Program-made: the position numbers and the translations under genes
The notes under the pieces: model-generated
Seen by the model: only the letters and a program-made list of their open reading frames with translations
Told to the model about the DNA's origin: nothing
The model's database searches: none
Source: Agriotes lineatus
Lineage: Eukaryota; Arthropoda; Insecta; Coleoptera; Elateridae
Assembly: GCA_940337035.1 (NCBI GenBank)
Contig: CALNHX010005283.1
Location: 45,895-109,894, forward strand
Length of the DNA stretch: 64,000 nucleotides
Direction: 5' to 3'
Shown here: positions 54,274-64,000 of the stretch, in pieces
Layout of the letters: every line of letters begins with the position of its first letter
How positions within the stretch are numbered: position 1 is the first letter of the stretch

Positions 54274-54388
54274 ATAGTATGTCGCCATATCGGAAAAGTG
54301 TTAGGTTAAGTTTTGTATTGAGTATTAAAATTTTGTAACCTAACCTAACCTAACCTACTAACATTTTTCTGATCTGGCGACATACTAT
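54274..54388. mobile_element. Small palindromic MITE
   Basis: TAGTATGTCGCCATATCGG and its inverse CTGGCGACATACTATA enclose GTTAGGTTA and four AACCT units. Confidence 0.75.
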
Positions 54389-56540
54389 ACTAGCACGAGG
54401 TTAGAAAAAAAATTATGATTCTCCTATTTACTTTTTATATTATTTAATATCTTTACTCATGGTAGTCGCTGTAATCCGCTCGCGTTCGTGTTTATGTAAG
54501 TACACTCGGCACACAGAACAATACCTACTCCGCATAAGCATTCTGAATTCATTAACAAGTTGTGCGAGTGCAACATTTTCTGTCAAATATTATCCGCGAG
54601 GCAAAGTTATGTTTGAAGCAAAATCTAAACAGTATTAAGAGTATTTAAATGAATTAAAAAGAGTAGGTATATCGGTAGCTATTCTATAAAAAGTAAGAGT
54701 AAAGAGGATATTATTTCGAAAAGAGTATAATACTCTAAAAGAGTATGTCTGGTCACCCTAAGTACGTACCGGATAATTATCGTAGGGTTGTGTGAGGCTT
54801 TATATATATTTCCACAAAGAGTGCATAGAAATAAACAAATTTGACATTATAACCTTAAAAATAAAAAACGAGATCTGGATGGTCAAACTATACAACGCAC
54901 TATCAACATGCGGGTTGTACTGTTGGTGTAGAATTGGATGCATAAAATGGCTACTACCTACTATAGATTCACATGTTGGTCTCAACGTTAGGCACGTTCT
55001 GCGGTAGATGGCGTCCTGATGCTGGTAACTGTACAGTCCCTTTATATACAACAGTCTGGCCATATGAAATGTCACTTATGACATAAGACAGAATATGGCC
55101 GCCTCCAGTGGCGGGTCAAACGCAGTGGCGGGGTTGGTGTTGGAAAATAGTTTAATTAAATAAATGCTTAGTATAAGTAAATATATGACTAAATAGTAAA
55201 ACAAACAATGTCGTATCATGAGATATTATAAATTTTATTTACAGTTAGTGCTCACGTAAATAATAATAAATCTACAGAACTTAAAGTGATCCCAAAACTA
55301 ATAAAACAGTGAGTAGACAGTCTAATACGCTTAAAATTACTTTTCATAACTTCCCACTTAATTTATATAGCCTACATTGTGCATTACCACAGAAGTACAA
55401 TTGTATTTGCTTCGTTGTGTATTTTGCTTTTTCGTTTTCGTTTCAGCTATTCTTAAACGAACACAGATAACTTTGGATATAATAAACTTTTCTAATTGAT
55501 TAAAAGTTGCAATATGTTTTACATCAACAATGTGCAGTTTATTTATATAAAATGCTTTTACATTTAGATTCTATTCTGACCTTTTATATTATTCTAATAA
55601 GCTCGATTAACCTGTTTAACCACAAGCCCCGCTTTTTTATTTCTAGGGAAGCTTTTCATCTTAATACCATGTTCAGACCTATTTTTGCATCCAAATGCAT
55701 AAGACTCCATACCTAAAATTTAAACGTCGATAAAATCAGTTTTTGGACGGCTAATGTTATTGGTATTTTCAATGGCTGTAGGCTCCGAAGCAGACGATGA
55801 GAAAGTAAATAATGTTAGAACAGCAAGTCTTTTTTGCCGCCAACTCCTGCTTTTTCACAAATACAATCTGCAAAATGCTTTTCACAAAGTCTGGAATTTC
55901 CATTTGGGTACATTTTCTCTATTAATTTTTCTGTCCATAAGTGTCGTCTGTCCCTATTCCTAAGGAAAATTTCCGTTAGCACACATTTTTCAGATTAGCT
56001 TTTGCATCCGACTGCACAGCAATACCTCATATCTGAAGAAAATTTTTGAAATTGATAAATTTCTTTAAACCTTGTCAGCTTACCGTTAATAAATTATAGT
56101 TCCAGTTGTTTCTAAAAATTATGATCAGTTTTTAACAATGTACTCGCATTTTGAACGATTTTTGTTGATTGAATGTCAACTTATTTTATTAGCATAAATG
56201 TGACTTTGACATTTTTGAAATTTAAATCTTATTGTCAAAATGACGCAAGACATAAAATGGCGGCACCAATGGGAATCGTGACCATATATGGCCAGACTGT
56301 TAACGTTAGTGTATATAAAGCGACTGTAGGTAACTGTAAGGTCACTAAATACATAGAGGTACCGCCATTCCATTCCAAGATTTTGTTCCCCCAAATTAAA
56401 AAGGACAGAGCATTGTAAGAAAGCGAGAGTGAGAGTGAGACACTAATGACAGGAACCCCAAATTAAAAAAGACAAAAGATATATGTTTGCACAGTTGGCG
56501 GTACCTTTATGATTTAGTAACCTTAGGTAACTGTAGAGAC
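54389..56540. other. No gene recognised
   Basis: Two segments (54890-55110 and 56250-56560) share words in inverted order (TGGCCATAT, AGACTGTT, TATATAAA, GTAACTGTA), perhaps the ends of one element. Other frames are unconvincing. Confidence 0.35.
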
Positions 56541-59078
56541 CCTAGAAATGAGAGACTGTCCATTTACCCTTGAGCCTGTAACGAAGGATGGCGAAGGGCA
56601 GCCCTTACCTGTTAGCGAAAGTTGTACTGGGTATTTTTCCAGCTGGTAATTATCGGCCTAGGTTGGCTAACTCGTCGTGAGGGTCGGGGTTCCAGCAAAG
56701 CGGAAAAAGGAACTTATGGGAGGGGGCGCCAGGTCCTCGACGCAGACAAATACTTGAGCTAGACCTTGCCAAGGTAGACATACACCAAGCAAACCAAAAT
56801 AATAACAGAACAAACTATGTAGTAAAGAGATTTATTAATAATTTGATTTCCGGTTCTATAGTGCTACCACATCGCAACATAAAAACTCAGATAAATACAC
56901 ACCAAAATAAATATATAAACACTTCAACAAATATCACAAATATATCACAGTTCTGCGCATACAAAAAAAAACAATAAATAGTGTTGCGTATCAAATATTA
57001 GCTGTAATTGTACTACCCACTTAAAATTTCAAATAAATAATCTTACAAACAACAGTGAAACTTTTATTAAAAGTAAAAGAGGCTTCGTGAGGTGGAGTTC
57101 CCAAACAAAGCGTAATATGACGAAATAATCCAGCAATCCCAAAAAACAAAATAACCCGGAATATTAAAACGTGCTCCGTGAGGCGGCAAAACCCGGGGTC
57201 AGAGTGGCGCAAAGGTAGAGCTAGCCTTAAACCCCGTAAACTAGCTTATTGAAAGGCTATTACGTCGTTCAAAATTTTGAAGTGGCGATACATTTCTATT
57301 TTGGAAGACCTTGCAAATATTGAAATTCTCCTACAGGAAATTTGTGGTATGTTCGTTGACATTCCAAGTAATACACTTGCTTTCGCTCCGGATCCCTAAG
57401 CTATAAAATTAATTCCAAGTGGGCAACCAAATTATTGATAACAAAAATCCCGCGAATGGTAGCGTACCCACAACCAAAACTGACAGAACAAATAAAAATA
57501 TGAGGTTAAACCGTGATGTCGGTCCGCGAGTGACAGTAGTGCTAAAACATAAAATACAGAGCAAACGAGTAAGTAAGCTAAATAACACCGTACCTAATTA
57601 AGCAGCTTTACTTTAATGAATTCTAGATCAACACGGCTCGCAACACAATAGCCGGGATTGCGGGGGCAATCGAGTGAGTATACCAGGCAGTTTAATACAC
57701 AAATAAGCAACTATGGCCCCGAATGAATTCTACAGAGGCGCAGCAATTAATACATACTATAAACCAAAGAGAACATGCAAATCAAAACGTCCTAAGGACT
57801 ATGTACACCTAATCATGGCTAAACTAATGCATAAACCTCGTAGAAACATGGTGCGAGAAGCTGGGCGAACAGAGGCGGCAATCAAGCCGGGAATAGCTCT
57901 CGGAGAGCTGCAGAAGTCCTTCGATCCAAGGGGACAGCAAAGCCAGAGGGACATCGCCGACTACCAGCTGCTGGTATGGTTCTCACACATGCCTAACATA
58001 CGTGTCAGGGGACGGACGTTCGAATCCCATGCAGGTAACGTTTCCAGACAGAAAAAGGCTAAAAATACAAATTTCTACGTACACAACGGAGCTAAGGGAG
58101 AAAGCCAGCGAAAACTAACCTTGACAGGTGGAGAGCAGCCTGCAGTGCAGTGCAAATGACGAGCGGGGCCCCCAAATCAGATCCGCCAAAGGTGCAGTAA
58201 ACGCAGGTAACATCACACAAGCTACCATAACGTTGAAGAGGGTTACGATGCCTCATAAATTCTCCCAAAACGGAGCCAGCTATAACCAGAGCACTAACGA
58301 AGCAAAGACCCAAGAGGGACGACCACCTCACTCGTACGAAGACTGGAATGGAACAGCCGAAAATTCGCCAAAAGCAATTTACAATCTCTGGATATCAGGA
58401 GTTCTAAAATTTGAAAAAAAACTACACGAATGCAGAGTTGTATAAACTGATAAGTATAAAACTGTAACTTGCTGAATTTTTAAAGATGTCATTAGGGTTG
58501 CCTAATCATTCAGGGGAAAAATGTACTTAATAAAATGTGAAAAGTAGAATCTAATTAATTATTCCAAATATTGCATGCAAAACTAAAAACTGAGCGTACG
58601 TAACACATGATATCTATGACGATAACATTTAAAATAATCCAAACAACCAGGAAAAGAATTATGTGTTCAACGACATATCTCAAAAGCAGATTTGCATTAA
58701 CCACCACTTGTTACTTTTCTGTATATTTAAAAAAACTGTAACCCACTTTATATTTTTAGAAATACAGTTTTTCTAACAAAATAAAAACCACATATGTTTG
58801 TTCAATAACGTATTTATTTTATCACAGGTAAGGTTAGCTTACAAACAGATCATGGGAGGTAAACGTGATTCACCTCGGTAATTTCTACGAGCACAGTAAA
58901 TCCTTAACGCTCACTTTTATTCATCTTAAAAAATAAAATTTGCAATGATTTAAATATCTTACTATTACTTGTCTATTCTGAGCGAATAATTAAATTATTA
59001 TGTACAAGCAACTATGACGTCCTAGGTACTTAGTCACTAAACAATCTATTGCAATTTTAAACGAATAATATCATTGTG
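56541..59078. other. No recognisable gene
   Basis: 56600-58480 is GC-richer, with a 148-codon + frame (57713-58159, basic, no motif) and a B-box-like CGTTCGAATCCC near 58018. 58490-59078 is AT-rich and holds the 3' UTR side of the CGRRF1-like gene. Confidence 0.35.
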
Positions 59079-60075
59079 TTACCGTTGGAAACCTAAAAAG
59101 TCTATAAGACGATCGTTCCAACTATCGAGCCAGGTGTACAAGGGGCTGTATGACGACTGTGTCAGTTTGGGAGCAGTTTGAAGGGGCATATACTCTTCTC
59201 CTCGGATACAAAAGTAGCTCTTGATGGGCCCCCTGCACATGGGGCACCGCTCCAGTTTGTCGAAACAGCTCGCACAAATGCAGGTGTGCCTACAAACCTG
59301 CATTCAGCTTAATTTCACGGCTATAACATGAACATACCTGCAGGGCAACAGAGCACGTGACAGGGGGAAATACTGGCAAACAACGCACAACTGCTCGCCT
59401 CCACTATTCCACATGGTGCTGTCCTCGTTGCTCGGACACACCAGAGTATGACGCATGTTGCTGGAATCGGAATTGATGGGTTCTGCTACTGCCAAAGGAA
59501 TCTGGCTATCTTCATAGCCCCCGGGGTTGCCAGTTGCTAAGTACAACTGCTTCAGGCAGGATAATTGACCGTTTGCTTGTTTCAAATATTGCGCTAGAAT
59601 ACTGGTAGGTAAAGTGCAAACCGAATCCTTAATATGGACGACGTTGATGAGGGATACCTAAATGAAAGCACATTAATGGTCATGCAGTTATGAAAGTAAA
59701 ACCGTACAGTTTCATCCGGATGAACGTGCTCTTCTGAATCAAGCCGCAAAAGAAATATCACCAAAGGGTAGCAGAGTCTTGGAGGGGTGCCCAAGTCCAG
59801 CGCGGGCGCAGGCAGCCTCAGGGTGATTAATTCGTCTGAATGCGGATCTTTCCTGATAAGAAAAAGTATCGGTTTCTAAGCATACATAAAATGCTTGACC
59901 TACCTTAATGAGGGCCCTGGCTGTTGATAGTATCCCGATAAAAGGGTACCGTTGATGCAGGCTTCCCGCAGCGTTGACCACGGCCGCCACAGCTTGATGT
60001 GAAGTTCCCTAATGTTAACTCCCCAGTAAACTTGGATTCTGTATTGTACTTGACTCGATATGCTGCACTGGACTT
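59079..60075 (-). CDS. CGRRF1: CGRRF1-like RING-finger E3 ligase, last four exons
   Basis: Exons on the minus strand: 60075-59904, 59852-59708, 59657-59338 and 59289-59079, all GT-AG with consistent phase. Blocks: YRIQVYWGVNIRELHIKL, LGTPPRLCYPLVIFLLRL, VSLINVVHIKDSV and ILAQYLKQANGQLSCLKQLY. Then a C-terminal C3HC4 RING: CVVCQYFPLSRALLPCR joined across the last intron to HTCICASCFDKLERCPMCRG, with all eight ligands present. The order matches vertebrate CGRRF1 (cell growth regulator with RING finger), an ER-associated ubiquitin ligase. The N-terminal exon or exons, with the expected membrane segment, were not found between 60076 and the window end. Confidence 0.85.
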
Positions 60076-60984
60076 CTGCAATAAAAAAAACATATATTGT
60101 AATACAAAAATTATAAACCACCTCTACATTCCAATAATACCCAACGCACTTGTTTACACTGCAAGTCATCTATGCAGATATTTGCATCGTACTATGTCAA
60201 TTCGTTTATAGAGCAACGAATCACGTTTAATACATTTATTTACACGATCTTATGTCACAATTAGAACTTAAAAATTGTAGTTAAGTATTTATCAAAAAAT
60301 TACAAGAACTGTTCTGTTATTGCTAGTAGTAGGCCATGGATGCTGATAAAAACAAAAACACTTAGACAAGGGAAAAGAGAGGACGCGTAACAAGCAACCC
60401 GAGCAAGCGTAGTAAACTGTGCCGGTTTTTCGATCGGCCGCCATTAGATTGGTGACCAAAGTTTGTGCGACACCAAAGCTATTTAAACCGGTTTAGTTGT
60501 GATTTATAAATTAGAGGACCTTTGATAGGTAGTTTGTTTAGTAGTAGCTTCATTTATGATTTATTATTGCTTATTTGCAACAAAATGTTACGCCTCTGAT
60601 CAAATAAAATTGGTGCCTGAACGGAACACCGGCGCCTGCGGCATTGCGTGTCCTCTCCCTTCCCTTGTCTAAGCAAAAACATTTGCATAAATTGAAAACT
60701 CACTCTTTTGACTTTCCGTTGCAACTTTGAGAGGTTGGGGTTACAGGGTATACAGTATAGAGCGACAAAATATTGATTTCTATAAGTTGTATGTTGTCCA
60801 CTAGACATTATGGGAAGTGTGGTGCAATAGGGTCATTAACATATTACACAAACAGCTAGAAGCAAGCTGTCAAGTTGGTGGATTCTACATTTGTTAACCA
60901 AAAAACAAAAACAAACATGGTTAGACTGATGAAGATAGAAGTGCAAATTTTCCAGAAGCAGTGACGATCATAATATTGTAACTT
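60076..60984. other. Upstream intron/flank of the CGRRF1-like gene; no gene recognised
   Basis: The minus frame 60554-60808 has an ATG and 84 codons but does not resemble the missing CGRRF1 N-terminus. Confidence 0.35.
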
Positions 60985-61345
60985 CTGATTGGTACATACA
61001 CAGAAGTTTGCCTTCCTCAACTTTTTGAAAAATTACGTGATCGCCGAAAATCTAGTTTGCATGACATTTTGTTACAGCATTACAATGCAACTCCGCATAC
61101 GGCGGCAAGTTTTAAATTTCTTACGTAAATTTGGAGTTCAGCTAGTCAATCGGCTTCCATATACTAGTTCCTCAGTGATTTTTTTTGTTTCCGAATATTT
61201 AAAAAAGGTAACGCGATAAGAGATTTTCTGACGCAAGCGGCGATTGCTGAGTTTCAGTAGATGTTTAAGGACCTTCCGAAACGGAGAAGTAGTTTCAAAG
61301 AATGAATTACTCTACAGCAGAATGAATACTTCGAACAATAATAGA
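60985..61345 (+). pseudogene. Mariner-type transposase relic
   Basis: WYIHRSLP, PQLFEKLRDRRKSSLHDILL and QHYNATPHTAASFKFLT (second Asp replaced by Tyr-Asn in the usual HDNA block), then after shifts SDFFCFRIFKKGNAIRDFLT and LQQNEYFEQ. Several frameshifts. Confidence 0.75.
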
Positions 61346-62904
61346 TAAAGTTAGTTTCTTTGAGGTCCATATTTTTCTTACAACTAACGATTGACAGAAC
61401 AGCCCTGTAACTAATGCAATAACAGAAATTAAATCCTTTAATTAACATTTACCCGGATAATAGTTATTTACAAAGCTAACACTCCAAATATTGCCTATTA
61501 TTAAGAAACCACGAATCAATCATTTTCTATAACCTGCATTTTTTCTCCAGAAACCTTCCTATTCGCCACCAGGTGTGGAATGGTGCGAGTCATTTTCAAC
61601 CATTTAGAAGTTTGATATACACATCTTGCATTTCAGATTGTTATGATAATTTTCAATATTACGCGCTTTTGTATTCGAGCATATTGTGCCAGTACGCCAA
61701 TATGCACCACCAAACATTTTAGGGCGTAAGCCAGCGTGCACATTCCTGTAGGGGCGTTTGACATTTTTCCGTTGTGCCTTGTACGAGAGGACAGTTCTGT
61801 TACGTTTTAATTACCTTCTTGACCTGCAGTGTTCTGATGACGCGTGGCCCGACTATGACTGAACATTCAAAATTCTTGAAACCCCATGGAGACCAGGCGC
61901 TGCGTCGCTTTATAGCGCATTTAATGAATTGGATTTTAATCTAGAAGGTTCGCTGTCGGAACGCGCGCAGAACTTTGAAAACACGTGCGGTTGTTGGCCG
62001 AGAAGAAACGCCAGACGTTCGTCTAGAGATTCCAGTCTGCCGCTAAATTAAAGTATTTACGGTTTGAGAGCGACATAGCGCGGTGAGTATAAAGAGATGG
62101 TCAAACGCGAAGTTACAGGCAGATGTGAGGTAGGCCGAGCTTTGTGCGTGAAGACGGAAATAGAAGCCTATAAGTCGAACAGGCAAGACGCGTCGTGTTT
62201 TCATGGTTGTCGATGTAGTGATTGTCCGTTGGCCATCCTCTTCGGATTTAAATTCCGGATTACATGACGCCTCGTTCCAACTTCGTTAATTGTTTACAAG
62301 GCTTATGCGGTTCCTTTCTTTTCGGCGGGTCTAAGACAACCCCCGCTCCTGTCTATTTTTATTCACCTCCAAGCCATCGATCAGTCCCACAAGAAATCTG
62401 CTACGTCGGCCGATCCTGAATTGGAGGAACTTCAAACCCTTCGTGCATCACCCTTCCCAGTGAAAGGTACCTGTATTATATGTTTACAGTGCTTTACCGA
62501 AATTATGAGCGAGTTGACCCAGTGACGTGCCTAAATTAAATGGTGCTTGTTTGAACAGTAACAAACTTAATTTAACGCCATTATTTCTTTTTGCCCTGGG
62601 GCTTTGTGGCGCCTTTTTTTTGGTGCTGTCACATAATTCAATGCAAATTCGCAATACCAGCATATACATAACCTATGTATTACTGTGCCAGTATTTAGTA
62701 AGCTTTATTCTGTGTTCGGATATAGCTTGAGTCCTGTACAGACAAGGCTAGTTGTCTTTTTAAATGTTAATATCTCTCATTATCTCCAAATTAGTTCATA
62801 TGTGTTACCTGCTGTTTTGCAATTTGTATTTATACTTTACGTTTCCTGTTATGCAACCCAAGTCATATCAACGTATAATAAACCTCATTTGTTAAATTAC
62901 ATAT
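61346..62904. other. No confident gene; possible + strand exon
   Basis: A + strand reading near 62370-62467 (DPELEELQTLRASPFPVK) ends at a GT donor-like GTACCT. A 56-codon frame starts at 62097 (MVKREVTGRCEVGRALCV). Neither has a known family. Confidence 0.3.
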
Positions 62905-62940
62905 TTGGCTTTTTTGAGTAACAGTACCATTCATTTAAAA

Positions 62941-63189
62941 AAATGTGTTCAGTTGATTGGGCGATTGTTAAAAGATTGTAAAGAAAAGTTGCCCGACCGT
63001 GGACGAGGCAGATTCATACAGCTACGAGTTAAATTTCACCGTGACGCCCTGGCAATTATTGAAATGTTCATTGTTCTAAGACAGGACCAGACATCACGAC
63101 TATCACGGACCACATCCTCCCGCGAGCTAGCTCGAGGACGATCGGGGGCTTCATACCGCTGCCTCCCAATACAAACGGATCTGTGGTAA
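62941..63189 (+). CDS. Possible exon of an unknown host gene
   Basis: Open + frame reading LIGRLLKDCKEKLPDRGRGR, FIQLRVKFHRDALAIIEMF, RTTSSRELARGRSG and CLPIQTDLW, ending in TGG followed by GTAAGT-like sequence (donor). The composition is more coding-like than the surroundings, but no family is recognised and no acceptor is certain. Confidence 0.25.
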   Translation, partial: KCVQLIGRLLKDCKEKLPDRGRGRFIQLRVKFHRDALAIIEMFIVLRQDQTSRLSRTTSSRELARGRSGASYRCLPIQTDLW

Positions 63190-64000
63190 GTGGAGCCCGG
63201 TGTTATCGTAAAATCCCGATTATATAGTAACAAGATTGCAAAACAAAATTTTGCCTATGAAGAAATTTTGTATATATCAGAATGTCAATACCAAAAACAT
63301 ATTTTTCAATAAGTTCTACCTGAAATAGATATTTTTAACTACTAAAAACTAAATATTATGATTTTTGTTTAAAAAACTAAAAATATCACTGCAATTGTCA
63401 TCTCGAATAAAAATCTATTTGAAATAATTTAAGACTAGAATTGAGGTGGTTGAAAAAATATGTATGTAACCAGTAACTAGTGTTTTTTGTACTTGTGGAA
63501 TTTACAACATTCGATTTACGGCGTGTAAACTTGCCATGCGTACAAAAAGGTCTCAACTTACGTACTTGTTGCACATATAACTACTTAGATTACACAAATT
63601 AAAATAAAGTTCGGGTACTTCATTCCATGTAGGAGCATGGCCTGAGGGAAGGCGATTCAGGGTCGCCGAAATTTCTCTTTCCGAAACCCTGTCAATCTGG
63701 CACACGTTAACGGCGTACCCACATATACTAATTTCGAGTGTAAGGAAATTAAGATTGTAACTGAAACAGCAAACAATAGATATATTTCATATACATACGA
63801 TAAAAAATGTTTATCCACAGAATCGAGTCAGTAAAGTTTGCAACACAAGTTACAAATAAGTCGACAGTAGGTAATAATCTATATATTTTTTAAATTTATA
63901 TCATATGATGTATGTATAACATACGGGTAAAATATGACCACTGTTTCTGCAAAGCTTGAAATTGTAAAATTGTGATGACCAGCTCTGCTGATTCTGATCT
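63190..64000. other. No gene recognised
   Basis: AT-rich sequence to the window end without convincing frames. Confidence 0.4.

Noticed and set aside
54335..54360. AACCT repeated four times, like the insect telomere repeat
   Set aside because: It lies inside a small palindromic MITE and is very short. The same AACCTAACCT words occur in the common MITE core elsewhere.
57713..58445. Basic 148-codon frame and overlapping 105-codon frame as host genes
   Set aside because: No motif, no splice or homology support, and located in unassigned GC-rich sequence.

Overview
The window looks like one contig from an insect nuclear genome, possibly a beetle (the order is a guess). It is AT-rich and has short-intron host genes: COG1 on the + strand and a CGRRF1-like RING gene on the - strand. 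Most of the rest is layered transposable elements. Only three kinds of gene can be read with confidence: two host genes, one decayed Polinton/Maverick-like (adintovirus-like) element, and transposase, helicase or reverse transcriptase relics.

1-9.7 kb: a MADF-domain relic and a 180-bp inverted-repeat element, then a broken Polinton-like element. Its virion-type genes read leftward from about 6 kb: a PLA2-domain protein, a pX-like hydrophobic protein, an adenain-type protease, a candidate penton/minor capsid protein and a double-jelly-roll major capsid protein. Its packaging ATPase, a conserved unknown protein, a small conserved protein and an rve integrase read rightward. Most genes carry stops or frameshifts, and one holds a 655-bp insertion with a perfect 6-bp target duplication.

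9.7-18.2 kb: a 5.4-kb inverted repeat whose arms contain pieces of the same element family. The left arm has three later insertions, and the right arm preserves the matching empty sites. It is followed by a tRNA-like gene with no anticodon arm and a frameshifted N-terminal piece of the Polinton-type polymerase protein. 18.2-25.6 kb holds a gag-like relic, minisatellites and a large foldback element.

25.7-46.8 kb: COG1, 13 exons by my splice reading, 882 codons, apparently intact. Intron 9 is about 17.2 kb and is filled with nested elements: an EN/RT retrotransposon cut by Helitron-helicase fragments, a satellite array and an internally deleted mariner-type element, plus many MITEs.

46.8-64 kb: a hAT-like MITE, a long-TIR Tc1/mariner-type element, a MITE split by a 1.6-kb insert, the CGRRF1-like gene, a mariner relic and sequence without recognisable genes.

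The strongest unexplained signal is a set of about eight imperfect hairpins. They share a layout: stems broken by internal loops carrying CGAG/TGAG-type motifs, a GCGA-rich terminal loop in most, and similar AT-rich borders. Their stem sequences differ from copy to copy while staying self-complementary. All coordinates and splice sites were read by eye; no alignment or search was run.
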